Positions 33,505 through 42,199 of a stretch of DNA of 64,000 bases are shown piece after piece (the first letter of the stretch is position 1; the number at the start of each line of letters is the position of its first letter). This DNA is from Glutamicibacter arilaitensis Re117 (lineage in GTDB: Bacteria; Actinomycetota; Actinomycetes; Actinomycetales; Micrococcaceae). The DNA lies in NCBI RefSeq assembly GCF_000197735.1, contig NC_014550.1:3795258-3859257 (forward strand). Direction: 5' to 3'. Both the position numbers and the translations under genes were made by a program. Below the pieces are notes generated by a model that searched no databases, had not been told where the DNA came from, and saw only the letters and a program-made list of their open reading frames with translations.

Positions 33505-34689
33505 GTGAGCAAAACCAATCAGCCAAAAGCCATGGCCATCATCCCCGCTCGGGGAGGATCCAAGGGCATCCGGCTCAAGAACCTGCGTGAGATCGGCGGC
33601 AAGTCGCTGCTGGGACGCGCAATCGAATCAGCCAAGGCCGCGACGGCAGTCAGCGACGTCGTAGTCAGCACCGACCATGAGCAAATCAAGGCCGAAGCAC
33701 TGCGCTACGGAGCTACCGTCATTGATCGACCGGCAGAGATCGCCGGCGATACGGCCAGCAGCGAATCGGTTCTGCTTCACGCATTGGACAATGCGCCAAC
33801 CCAGCCAGAGGTCACCGTATTCATCCAGTGCACCAGCCCGATGATCGATCCGAAGGACCTGGACGCAGCTATCGCAACCGTGTCTTCCGGGCGATCAGAT
33901 GTGTGCTTAGCAGCGGTTGCCGATCACGGTTTCCACTGGGCACTCGATGCCCAGGGCGAAGCGGCCGCCGTGGGGCATGACAAAATGCACCGCCCGCGCC
34001 GCCAGGACCGCGAACCCCGCTTCCGCGAAACCGGAGCCTTCTATGCCATGGAAACCACCGGGTTCCGTGAAGCAGGGCATCGCTTCTTCGGACAGGTCCG
34101 GATTCAAGAAGTTCCCGCAGAGCACGGCATCGACATTGATACCGAAGCCGACCTGCAGCTGGCAGAACTGACCGTTCCCGCCAGCCAGGAACCAATTGAA
34201 GTGGATGCGGTCATCACTGATTTCGACGGGGTGCACACCCCGGACACCGCGTATGTCGATGAGCACGGGACAGAAACCGTGCGCGTCTCCCGCTCCGATG
34301 GAATGGGAGTGGCCCGGCTACGGGCCGCCGGAGTGAAGTTCCTGATTCTCTCCAAGGAAACCAACCCTGTTGTCGCTGCCCGCGCCGCCAAGCTGAAGGT
34401 GGAAGTGGCCCACGGCATCGAGAACAAAGCCGAATATCTGGCGCGCTGGCTTGCCGACGAATCCATCAACCCGGCTCGTGTTGCCTACGTAGGCAACGAC
34501 ATCAACGACCTGGGTGCGATGGCACTGGTTGGCTGGCCGATCACCGTGGCCGACGCCCAAGACCAAGTACACCGGGCTGCACGCCACCGGCTGACCCGCA
34601 AAGGCGGGCATGGCGCGGTACGCGAACTAGCCGAACTAGTTCTCGCCGCCCGCTCAGCTACCAAAATTTCTCCAAGTTTCACCCACTGA
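33505..34689 (+). CDS. neuA: CMP-nonulosonate synthetase fused to HAD phosphatase
   Basis: A 394-residue bifunctional protein. Residues 8-225 are an acylneuraminate cytidylyltransferase: MAIIPARGGSKGIRLKN at 10-26, SDVVVSTDHEQI, FIQCTSPMI, and RETGAFYAME. Residues about 232-390 are a KdsC-type HAD phosphatase with nucleophile D239 and acid D241 in ITDFDGVHTP, LILSKETNP, the lysine region of HGIENKAEYL, and D332/D335 in VGNDINDLGAM. It could remove phosphate from a 9-phospho sugar and activate the product as CMP-sugar in one polypeptide. The start is GTG; neuB follows after 12 bases. Confidence 0.9.
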   Translation: MSKTNQPKAMAIIPARGGSKGIRLKNLREIGGKSLLGRAIESAKAATAVSDVVVSTDHEQIKAEALRYGATVIDRPAEIAGDTASSESVLLHALDNAPTQPEVTVFIQCTSPMIDPKDLDAAIATVSSGRSDVCLAAVADHGFHWALDAQGEAAAVGHDKMHRPRRQDREPRFRETGAFYAMETTGFREAGHRFFGQVRIQEVPAEHGIDIDTEADLQLAELTVPASQEPIEVDAVITDFDGVHTPDTAYVDEHGTETVRVSRSDGMGVARLRAAGVKFLILSKETNPVVAARAAKLKVEVAHGIENKAEYLARWLADESINPARVAYVGNDINDLGAMALVGWPITVADAQDQVHRAARHRLTRKGGHGAVRELAELVLAARSATKISPSFTH

Positions 34690-34701
34690 AAGGCAATAAC
34701 C

Positions 34702-35595
34702 ATGACCTCCATGACTACTGACATCAAGCCAGTTGCAATCGGCGAATCGCTGCTCGGCGCAGGCCAGCAGGTCTATGTCATCGGCGAGATCGGCATCAAC
34801 CACAATGGCGACATCGAGATTGCCAAGCAGCTGATCGACGTTTCGGCTGCTGCCGGCGCCAACGCAGTGAAGTTCCAGAAGCGCACCCCGGAAATCTCCA
34901 CCCCGATGGACATGCGCGACAAGATCCGCTCCACCCCATGGGGCGACATGACCTACCTGGACTACCGCTACCGCGTCGAGTTCGACCAGGCCCAGTACAA
35001 AGAACTCATCTCCTACGCAGCTTCCAAGGGCCTGCACGCCTTCGCTTCGCCATGGGACGTTCCATCGGTTGAGTTCATGGAAGAACAGGGCGCAGTCACC
35101 CACAAGGTCGCTTCCGCATCGGTCACCGACATCGAGCTGCTCAAGGCTCTGGCCCAGACCGGCAAGCCAATCATCTTGTCCACCGGAATGTCCACCATCG
35201 AGCAGATCGACAAGGCCGTGGAAACCCTGGGCACCTCCAACCTGGTGATGATGCACGCAACTTCCACCTACCCGCTGCCTCCTGAGGAGGCCAACCTGCG
35301 CATGGTCGAGACCCTGCGCGACCGCTACCAGGTCCCAGTGGGCTACTCGGGCCACGAGCGCGGCCTGCAGATCTCGCTGGCTGCTGTCGCCCTGGGCGCA
35401 GTGACCGTCGAGCGCCACATCACCCTGGACCGCACCATGTGGGGCTCGGACCAGGCATCGTCCCTGGAGCCAAAGGGCTTCGAGTCGCTGATCCGCGACA
35501 TCCGCATCCTGGAGCAGGCCATGGGTGACGGCGTGAAGAAGGTCTTCCCAGGCGAGCTGGCACCGCTGAGCCGCCTGCGCCGCGTCGACGCCTAA
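34702..35595 (+). CDS. neuB: NeuB-type nonulosonic acid synthase, short form
   Basis: A 297-residue TIM-barrel synthase that condenses phosphoenolpyruvate with a hexose or hexosamine. Characteristic are VIGEIGINHNGDIEIAKQLID, AVKFQKRTPE, FASPWDVPSVEFMEE, KVASASVTD, LSTGMSTIEQI, HATSTYPLPPEEANL and GYSGHERG. Full-length NeuB and SpsE enzymes of about 345 residues carry a C-terminal antifreeze-like SAF domain; here the protein ends soon after the barrel, so SAF is missing. Codon use is strongly biased towards preferred codons, hinting at high expression. A terminator follows. Confidence 0.9.
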   Translation: MTSMTTDIKPVAIGESLLGAGQQVYVIGEIGINHNGDIEIAKQLIDVSAAAGANAVKFQKRTPEISTPMDMRDKIRSTPWGDMTYLDYRYRVEFDQAQYKELISYAASKGLHAFASPWDVPSVEFMEEQGAVTHKVASASVTDIELLKALAQTGKPIILSTGMSTIEQIDKAVETLGTSNLVMMHATSTYPLPPEEANLRMVETLRDRYQVPVGYSGHERGLQISLAAVALGAVTVERHITLDRTMWGSDQASSLEPKGFESLIRDIRILEQAMGDGVKKVFPGELAPLSRLRRVDA

Positions 35596-35610
35596 GCACG
35601 CCAACGTATC

Positions 35611-35653
35611 CGGCGGTTGGACTCACCGACGGGTCCAACCGCCGTTTATTTTT
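35611..35653 (+). terminator. rho-independent terminator after neuB
   Basis: An 11-bp stem (CGGCGGTTGGA with its complement), a 12-base loop, then a T-rich tail. It separates neuA-neuB from the transferase genes, though read-through is possible. Confidence 0.85.
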
Positions 35654-35659
35654 GTCTGC

Positions 35660-36679
35660 ATGAGGAAGGCCGTGAAGAGCAAAATGACTTTGATCCCCGG
35701 GCGCATTTCCGTGGTTATCCCCGCCTATAACCAAGAAGCATATATTTGTGACGCCCTGTCATCACTAGTCCGGCAGAAGCTGGGACGCTGGGAGCTTGAA
35801 GTGCTCGTCGTCGACGACGCTTCTGAAGACCAGACCGCGGCCCTGGTCCGCAGCCACCAGGACCAGCTGCCTGGCCTGAAGCTGATTTCACTGACTGAGA
35901 ATGCCGGTGTCTCGGCTGCCCGCAACGCCGGCTTGGAGCAGGCCACCGGCGAATACTTCACCTTCCTCGATCCAGATGACTGGTACTCCCCCGAGCACCT
36001 GGAAACGCTGGCCGAATCCTTGACGGAACTGCACGTGGACTTCGTGCGTTGCGATCATGTGCGGGTCACCGGCACCAACCGGGTCATCCACCGCGCCCCG
36101 CAGGCCTTGCGAGGCATGCCCCTGCATCCGGCCGATGACATTGAGCCGATCGATTCTCCCTCCATGGTGGACTACGCCTTTGTCTGGGCCGGGATGTACC
36201 GCACCGAGCTGATGAGCACCCGCGGGCTGATGTACTTCGATGCGCAGCTGCACAGTGCCGAGGATCGCCTGTGGCTGTGGAAGCTGCATCTGAATACCGA
36301 ACGCTATGCCGTGGTCTCCTCGCCCGGGGTGTTCTACCGCCGTGGACTGCCAGGCTCGCTGACCCAGGTCTTCGACCATCGGCAGCTTGGATTCATTCAG
36401 GCCTACTCGCAAATCCTCACCGAAGTGCGCCTGCACCCGGACGCAGATCGCCACCTGCCCAAGGCGATGCGCCAGTTCTTCGCCATCGTGTGCCACCACG
36501 AGAAGCGCGCGAAGAACTACCCGCCTGAGGTCCGCCTGGAAATGAAGCAGAAGCTGCGCCAGGTCTTCACCACCATTGATGCCCCGATGGCCCGCCAAGT
36601 CGCCCTCGAGATGGACGTTGCCCGCCGCCGCCATATTCTCTCCTTCCTCCAGCCAGGCCAGATAGGGGCTGCCAAGTGA
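35660..36679 (+). CDS. family 2 glycosyltransferase
   Basis: A 339-residue GT-A enzyme. The nucleotide-sugar site reads ISVVIPAYNQEAYI, LVVDDASEDQTAAL, and the metal motif FLDPDDWYSPEHL; a later AEDRLWLWKLHL resembles the acceptor-side ED motif. It transfers one sugar from a nucleotide donor, perhaps the linkage or first sugar of the polymer. Starts could be the ATG at 35660, the GTG at 35672 or the ATG at 35684. It overlaps the next gene by 4 bases (GTGA), indicating translational coupling. Confidence 0.9.
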   Translation: MRKAVKSKMTLIPGRISVVIPAYNQEAYICDALSSLVRQKLGRWELEVLVVDDASEDQTAALVRSHQDQLPGLKLISLTENAGVSAARNAGLEQATGEYFTFLDPDDWYSPEHLETLAESLTELHVDFVRCDHVRVTGTNRVIHRAPQALRGMPLHPADDIEPIDSPSMVDYAFVWAGMYRTELMSTRGLMYFDAQLHSAEDRLWLWKLHLNTERYAVVSSPGVFYRRGLPGSLTQVFDHRQLGFIQAYSQILTEVRLHPDADRHLPKAMRQFFAIVCHHEKRAKNYPPEVRLEMKQKLRQVFTTIDAPMARQVALEMDVARRRHILSFLQPGQIGAAK

Positions 36680-38019
36680 TCGCACTGATTGAAGCCAGCA
36701 GCTACTTCCAGCTTGCTTCTCTGGCCGCCATGGCCGATGCAGGACTGCTCCCCGAAGCAGATGAACGGATCCTTGTCCTGGCCAACGGCTCGCAGGTACC
36801 GGAACTGACTACCGCGTTGGATGAAGTGCCGGGCTTTGACAAGCTTGCGGCCCGTTTTGACCGCGTCGTGGATTTCGCGGCGCTGAGCGCACCGCGCCGC
36901 CCGGCACAGTTCAACCCGCGTGAAGACGAACTGCATATCTTCGAACGCCTGTTGCGCAGCGCCTGGGATCTGGGTGATGAACCGCTGACCTTGGTATTGG
37001 AATCAATCCAGGTCAATCCGGCCCGGGCATTGGCACGGATTTTCTTCGATGCCCAGCTGTGGATTCATTCCGACGGTCTGATGTCCTATGGCCCCACACG
37101 CAACCGACTTCCCATGCCACTGCGCCAGCGCATCATGGGTACCATCCATGTGGATCTGGTTCCCGGATTGCAGCCTCATCTGCTCGCCGAGCTTCAGCCA
37201 CGGCGCGAGGTCCTGTCCACCGAGAACCTGGCTGGGATCTTCAGCCAACTGGCCCATGGAGCAGAATTCGACCTGCCTTCTTCCAGCGCACTGATCCTCG
37301 GGCAATATCTGGGCTCTTTGGGCTTGATGGATGCCGAGGAAGAATTTGAGCTGCACTTGGAGATGCTCAACGAAGTATCGCGGCGCGAAATTTCCACCGT
37401 CTTATTCAAGGCCCACCCTTCGGCCAGCGCCACCTCGGCTGCCCGGCTGGCTGCCGCTGCGAAGGACATGGGATTGGATTTCCGGCTGCTGAACACCGAC
37501 CACCTGGCCGAAACCGTCATTGCCGCGGTGCGCCCTGCTGTGGTAATCTCTTGCTTCTCCACCGGATTGGCCACCGCCAAATTCATCTTGGGCACCGAGG
37601 TCTACGCGGTGGGTACCGGCATGCTGTTGCAGGCCCTGGCACCCTATGAGAATTCAAACCGCATCCCGCTGTCCATCATCCACGCGCTGTTTGTCCAGGA
37701 CTTGCCGGTTCCCGAGCACAGCGGTGCGGAGGATCGCCTGTCCGACCTGCTGCTTGCCGTCGCCTACTGCATGCAGGCTGCCCAGCTGCCTCATCTGCGT
37801 GAGCAGGCTGAATCCTTCCTGGCCGCGCACTACCCGGAGTTCTCGGCCCATTTCAAGCGCCGCCGCATCACCAAGCTCGAGCTGCCTCCGCGCTGGGCGC
37901 ACATCAGCTCACGCCGTTCACTGCCTTCGAAGGTTCGTGGCGCATCGCGTCGTGTACTGCGCCATGGGTCTAAACGTCTTGATACGCTTTCCAAATCCCT
38001 GGGCCGACTGGCAAAATGA
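36676..38019 (+). CDS. alpha-2,8-polysialyltransferase family protein
   Basis: A 447-residue GT-B-like enzyme of the bacterial polysialyltransferase (GT38-type) family. The three expected motif positions are visible: the SDG acidic-glycine triplet at 132-134 in HSDGLMSYG, H247-P248 in LFKAHPSAS, and the serine/threonine pair at 295-296 in ISCFSTGLATA. The C-terminal about 60 residues are strongly basic (RRRITKLEL, RRSLPSKVRGASRRVLRHGSK), suited to membrane attachment. It would elongate a polymer from a CMP-nonulosonate donor. GTG start inside the previous stop; its own stop overlaps the next ATG. Confidence 0.85.
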   Translation: MIALIEASSYFQLASLAAMADAGLLPEADERILVLANGSQVPELTTALDEVPGFDKLAARFDRVVDFAALSAPRRPAQFNPREDELHIFERLLRSAWDLGDEPLTLVLESIQVNPARALARIFFDAQLWIHSDGLMSYGPTRNRLPMPLRQRIMGTIHVDLVPGLQPHLLAELQPRREVLSTENLAGIFSQLAHGAEFDLPSSSALILGQYLGSLGLMDAEEEFELHLEMLNEVSRREISTVLFKAHPSASATSAARLAAAAKDMGLDFRLLNTDHLAETVIAAVRPAVVISCFSTGLATAKFILGTEVYAVGTGMLLQALAPYENSNRIPLSIIHALFVQDLPVPEHSGAEDRLSDLLLAVAYCMQAAQLPHLREQAESFLAAHYPEFSAHFKRRRITKLELPPRWAHISSRRSLPSKVRGASRRVLRHGSKRLDTLSKSLGRLAK

Positions 38020-39041
38020 CCCTCACCATGATGAAACTGACTCAACATGACACCAACGAGGTCCCGCGTCCCCGTTTCGGCACGGCACACGTTTGGGTCG
38101 AGTCGCCATTGCAGCTGCTTTCTGCGGTGGAAACGCACGCTGCCGGGCTGCTGGGCACCGACATCCGGATCATTCCCCGTCATGGGATGCCACTGGAAGC
38201 CACGACCGAAGCGATGCTGCGTCATGCCCCTGCCGGGGTGCAGTTCGAGCCGGCGGCGCGTAAACCACCACAGCCCAAAAGTGCTGCCGAACGGTACGTC
38301 ACCGGCGACGCCTACTCAGGCAAGATCCAACGTGCCTTGCTCGCCGGAGTACGCGCCAAAGAAATAGTGATCATCGATGATGGCATGGCTACGCTGGCAC
38401 TGATCAAGCAGCTGATTTCCGCTGATCCGACTCCGTTGGTGCGTGCCCGAACCAAGAATTCTGCTGCGCGAACGGCCATGGGGTTGGCCGCTTGGCATCG
38501 TTTGCGCCAGTTGGCCCGCGAAGATCGTTTGCTGATCGTTTCAGCGCTATATGTCGACCTCGAATCCCGGCAGAGGATGGCTGATCTGGGAATCAAATTC
38601 GCGCAGCACAAGTTCGAGTGGCTCGCGACGCAGCCGGTGGCTGAGAAGTTCACCGAATCTACCTTGCTCATTGGTTCTGCCATGGTCGCCGACAACCTGA
38701 TTCATGAGCAGCCGTATTTGCAGTGGATCGAAGAGATCGCTGCAGAAGGTCCGGTTGCCTACTTCCCGCATCGCCGTGAAACTCCCGAATTATTGGCGAA
38801 GATTTCCACCATTGACCAGGTGGTGCTCAAGGAGCACACCATTCCCATTGAGATGCGTTTGCGAGTTTTGCGCCCGGGCCAGGAGATCCGCGCCTTGCCC
38901 TCCACGGTAATTCCTTCCCTGCGCCTGTTGCTGGGTCCTGATTCCCGTTTCCTCTATCCCCAGGCCGTTCCCGATGGCTGGTGGACTGCAAGTACTCCCA
39001 TTGAGCTGCGCGAGCACCTATCTAGTTCACTGAAGGTGTGA
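38016..39041 (+). CDS. probable sialyltransferase-like glycosyltransferase, uncertain family
   Basis: A 341-residue protein that I cannot assign to one family with confidence. The N-terminus HVWVESPLQLLSAVETHAAG, the central IVIIDDGMATLALI and the late YFPHRRETPELLAKI recall sialyltransferases of the GT52/polysialyltransferase group: acidic-glycine motif, then a histidine-containing loop. No signal peptide or membrane helix. It overlaps its neighbours by 4 bases on each side, so it belongs to the same biosynthetic unit. A second nonulosonate transferase is the best guess. Confidence 0.6.
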   Translation: MTLTMMKLTQHDTNEVPRPRFGTAHVWVESPLQLLSAVETHAAGLLGTDIRIIPRHGMPLEATTEAMLRHAPAGVQFEPAARKPPQPKSAAERYVTGDAYSGKIQRALLAGVRAKEIVIIDDGMATLALIKQLISADPTPLVRARTKNSAARTAMGLAAWHRLRQLAREDRLLIVSALYVDLESRQRMADLGIKFAQHKFEWLATQPVAEKFTESTLLIGSAMVADNLIHEQPYLQWIEEIAAEGPVAYFPHRRETPELLAKISTIDQVVLKEHTIPIEMRLRVLRPGQEIRALPSTVIPSLRLLLGPDSRFLYPQAVPDGWWTASTPIELREHLSSSLKV

Positions 39042-40282
39042 CTGCCCTGATGAAGCCTTCAATTCTTGCCATCGCCGACTCGGATTCCTATCTGAAACTG
39101 GCAACAAGTTTCTTGCACCGCTTAGGTCCCGGTTGGGACCGCAAGGTGTATCTGGCGCGCACCCCGGTGATGCCAACTGCCCAGCAGATCGCCGCTGCCT
39201 TTGAAGGCACCGATCTTGATCCTGCCGCCTTGCAGGTGGTTTCGGTATCGCAGTTGGAAGCTGACTCCGTCGATGAAGATATTATTTTTGCCTCGGCCAC
39301 CGGTCCAGTTGTTGCCGAGATCTACTCGCGCATGCTGCGTACCGAACCGACAGATGGCCGCTGCACCGCACTGATCTCGGCACTGCCTGGCGTTGCCTTT
39401 CCCGCAACGCAGAAGGGTTGGAATTATCGTCGAGCCGGCGATGCTTTCATCTGCCACTCGCATGCTGAAGCACGGGATTTCTCATTCATGACCGAGGGCC
39501 AGCCCGGGCACCAGCCGACAATCATGGTCAGCAAGCTGCCGTTCTTGCATTCTGCAGGCTTTCCTCCAGAACAAAACCACGTGGTCGACCGCTTGGTGTT
39601 CGCCCCGCAGGCGAAGGTGCCCGCTGAACAGAGTGAACGCGAATCAATCTTGCTGGCTCTCGAGCAGGCCAGCAAACTGAATCCAGAGCTCGAGGTGGTA
39701 ATCAAACTGCGCGCCAAGGCTGGCGAACCACAGACTCATCTTGAGGCCTTTCCCTACGACTCGCTGTTCACCAAGCTGCAGTCAGAGCATCGAATCAGCA
39801 AGGACTCGCAGCTTCGCTTTGATACCGGTTCAATGAGTGAAGCACTGGCAGCTGGTAGTGCTCTGGTCACGGTATCCTCAACTGCTGCACTCGAATCCCT
39901 GGATCGAGGTCTGCCGACTCTGATTCTCTCGGACTTTGGTGTCAGCGCTCAGATGATCAATACGGTCTTTACCGCTTCGGGCGTGATCGGCACCTTGGAT
40001 GATGTCGTGGGCCTGAACTTCGGCGAACCCAACAAAGCATGGTTAAGGGAAAATTACTTCCACAGGGTTGACCACAGTTTCATCCATGCCCTCGAGTTGC
40101 TCGCGCAGCGAGCTCGAGCCGGGAAACTGCAAACTGATCCGCAGATGCTGGCTTTTATCCGTCGCCAGCCATTGCGCCATCGACTGAGAACCACTTTGCC
40201 TTCGCCTCTAGTCAAAGTATTGGTGAAGTTGCGACGCTATTTCAGGCAAGCACGCAGAAATGGTGCAAATTCATTGTCATGA
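39038..40282 (+). CDS. DUF6716-type putative glycosyltransferase
   Basis: A 414-residue protein resembling the DUF6716 putative glycosyltransferases of actinobacterial wall-polymer loci. Features: N-terminal SILAIADSDSYLKLATSFLHRLG, AFICHSHAEARDF, VVIKLRAKAGEPQTH, which resembles an HP-type donor loop, ALVTVSSTAALESLDRGLPTLIL, which matches the S/T motif of polysialyltransferase-like folds, and a basic C-terminal tail. GTG start within the previous stop. Likely completes the four-gene transferase unit; acceptor and donor unknown. Confidence 0.7.
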   Translation: MTALMKPSILAIADSDSYLKLATSFLHRLGPGWDRKVYLARTPVMPTAQQIAAAFEGTDLDPAALQVVSVSQLEADSVDEDIIFASATGPVVAEIYSRMLRTEPTDGRCTALISALPGVAFPATQKGWNYRRAGDAFICHSHAEARDFSFMTEGQPGHQPTIMVSKLPFLHSAGFPPEQNHVVDRLVFAPQAKVPAEQSERESILLALEQASKLNPELEVVIKLRAKAGEPQTHLEAFPYDSLFTKLQSEHRISKDSQLRFDTGSMSEALAAGSALVTVSSTAALESLDRGLPTLILSDFGVSAQMINTVFTASGVIGTLDDVVGLNFGEPNKAWLRENYFHRVDHSFIHALELLAQRARAGKLQTDPQMLAFIRRQPLRHRLRTTLPSPLVKVLVKLRRYFRQARRNGANSLS

Positions 40283-40577
40283 GTAAAACTCACTTTATTC
40301 ATGAAGGGCATTCTAACTTGCTGCAGCAGAATCAGTCATGAGTGTATTGGATCTAGCTCTCGTACGTTTTTGCAAACTTCGGCAGTGAACCGAAGTAAGA
40401 GCCCTGCCGCTTTGCCCTATCCAAGCACAGTTTCCCAAGAGTTATTCGGTGATAACGGGCACGATTGGGAATGTTTGGGCTCCATTAAGACTTACGATCA
40501 ATATGGGTCATTTTGCGGGACACGCTTTCGCGCGCCCGAATGTCCAAAGGATTTATACATTTCAATAAGGAGTTCAT

Positions 40578-41663
40578 GTGTCGGCGAACCCGATTCGCGT
40601 TGCCATCGTAGGCGTAGGCAACTGCGCCACTTCCCTTATCCAAGGTGTCGAGTACTACCGAAACGCCGATGCTGATGCCACCGTTCCCGGTCTCATGCAC
40701 GTGCAGTTCGGCCAGTACCACGTTGGCGACGTTCAGTTCGTTGCTGCCTACGATGTCGACGCCAAGAAGGTCGGCCTCGACCTCTCGGAAGCCATTCTGG
40801 CCAGCGAGAACAACACCATCAAGATTGCCGACGTTCCAACCACCGGCGTGACCGTTCAGCGCGGCCACACCTTTGACGGACTGGGCAAGTATTACCGCGA
40901 GACCATCGAAGAGTCCGACGCGGCTCCAGTAGATATCGTGCAGTCCCTCAAGGACAACAAGGTCGACGTTCTGGTCTGCTACCTGCCAGTTGGCTCCGAG
41001 AAGGCTGCCAAGTTCTACGCGCAGTGCGCCATCGACGCCGGCGTTGCTTTCGTCAATGCACTGCCAGTATTCATTGCCGGAACCCCGGAGTGGGCCCAGA
41101 AGTTCACCGATGCCGGTGTGCCAATCGTTGGCGATGACATCAAGAGCCAGATCGGCGCAACCATCACCCACCGTGTGATGGCGAAGCTGTTCGAAGACCG
41201 CGGCGTGGTCCTGGACCGCACCTACCAGCTGAACGTCGGCGGCAACATGGACTTCAAGAACATGCTCGAGCGCGAGCGCTTGGAATCCAAGAAGATCTCC
41301 AAGACCCAGGCAGTCACCTCGAACACCTCGGCCGCCCTGGGCGAAGACGATGTTCACATCGGTCCAAGCGACTACGTTGCTTGGCTGGATGACCGCAAGT
41401 GGGCCTTCGTTCGCCTGGAAGGCCGCAACTTCGGCGACGCTCCAGTGAACCTGGAATACAAGCTGGAAGTTTGGGACTCGCCAAACTCGGCCGGCGTGAT
41501 CATTGACGCTGTTCGTGCAGCGAAGATCGCCCTGGACCGCGGCATCGGTGGTCCGATCCTGTCGGCATCGAGTTACTTCATGAAGTCGCCACCAGAGCAG
41601 TACGACGATGAGAGCGCACGCAACAAGGTGGAAGCCTTCATCCGCGGTGACATCGAGCGCTAA
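40578..41663 (+). CDS. ino1: myo-inositol-1-phosphate synthase
   Basis: A 361-residue enzyme that converts glucose 6-phosphate to inositol 3-phosphate with bound NAD. The Rossmann loop is [17 protein letters not shown] at 8-24; the conserved catalytic region includes [17 protein letters not shown] and [12 protein letters not shown]. It supplies inositol for phosphatidylinositol and mycothiol in actinobacteria. The GTG start has AAGGAG about 7 bases upstream. Monocistronic, with two hairpins downstream. Codon use is highly biased, suggesting strong expression. The 295 bases upstream contain no gene and should hold its promoter. Confidence 0.96.
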   Translation: MSANPIRVAIVGVGNCATSLIQGVEYYRNADADATVPGLMHVQFGQYHVGDVQFVAAYDVDAKKVGLDLSEAILASENNTIKIADVPTTGVTVQRGHTFDGLGKYYRETIEESDAAPVDIVQSLKDNKVDVLVCYLPVGSEKAAKFYAQCAIDAGVAFVNALPVFIAGTPEWAQKFTDAGVPIVGDDIKSQIGATITHRVMAKLFEDRGVVLDRTYQLNVGGNMDFKNMLERERLESKKISKTQAVTSNTSAALGEDDVHIGPSDYVAWLDDRKWAFVRLEGRNFGDAPVNLEYKLEVWDSPNSAGVIIDAVRAAKIALDRGIGGPILSASSYFMKSPPEQYDDESARNKVEAFIRGDIER

Positions 41664-41684
41664 GCCTTAGCAAGAGGCAAAGCG

Positions 41685-41712
41685 ATGGCCAGGGCCGAAA
41701 GGTCCTGGCCAT
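41685..41712 (+). terminator. hairpin after ino1
   Basis: A 12-bp stem with one G-T pair around a GAAA loop, 22 bases after the ino1 stop, then ATTGTT. Confidence 0.75.
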
Positions 41713-41744
41713 TGTTGCATCCAACCTTGCCGTGGATGCGGAAA

Positions 41745-41770
41745 GCCCGCCGGCTTGAAGGCCGGCGGGC
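41745..41770. terminator. second hairpin between ino1 and the tiny ORF
   Basis: A perfect 10-bp GC stem (GCCCGCCGGC) with a 6-base loop. On the minus strand it is followed by TTTCC, so it can end the tiny gene at 41849-41971. Confidence 0.75.
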
Positions 41771-41848
41771 CTCTTGGAAATACCTAGCGAGTTCATCTTG
41801 TGTACCTCAAATTCTAGTTAGCTGACAACGGTAATGGCGTTGTCGGCC

Positions 41849-41971
41849 TCAGCGAATCCGGAAGTACATTTCTGCTGGCACGTGGTTCTTCAGCTCACGC
41901 TGACGCATGCTGCGATGGAATTCAGTGCTATCGAGATTGGTGAACTTGCGCTTGCTTTGACGCTTTTTCAT
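41849..41971 (-). CDS. tiny basic protein, 40 residues, unknown
   Basis: A 40-residue ORF beginning MKKRQSKRKFTNLDS and ending EMYFRIR. It has a near-perfect ribosome binding site (GGGAGGGAG about 5 bases before the ATG) and a hairpin terminator 79 bases downstream. About a third of residues are Lys, Arg or His, so it could bind RNA or be a ribosome-associated or regulatory peptide. I recognise no family. A 52-codon frame directly upstream ends at a TAA touching this ATG but has only a weak ribosome binding site. Confidence 0.55.
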   Translation of the reverse strand: MKKRQSKRKFTNLDSTEFHRSMRQRELKNHVPAEMYFRIR

Positions 41972-42127
41972 TTATTCTCCCTCCCTTCGGTCAGCGTCGA
42001 AGGGGCGGGAAGATCTTGGCGCGTAGTTGAAATTGCGCGAGCTTTCAGGCTTTCTGGACCTGCGAAGATTAATTCCGAGGTGCGAACTGCCCGTTGAGCG
42101 GACGAGGTGAACAGTGGGCTGGACATG

Positions 42128-42180
42128 AAAAAAGTTCCTAAGGGAGAGAGTCGAATACTGACCTGCAACCTCAGGAACTT
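42128..42180 (-). terminator. hairpin with T-run after the second tiny ORF
   Basis: Arms AAGTTCCTAAGG and CCTCAGGAACTT (11 of 12 paired) enclose about 25 bases; on the minus strand TTTTTT follows directly. It lies 20 bases after the stop at 42200. Confidence 0.65.
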
Positions 42181-42199
42181 AGGCGGGATTTACCTTGGG

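Noticed and set aside
41968..42168. 66-codon (or 52-codon from an inner ATG) frame abutting the 40-residue ORF
   Set aside because: Its inner start has only a distant AGGA and lies in the terminator hairpin of the other tiny gene; kept only as a remark.
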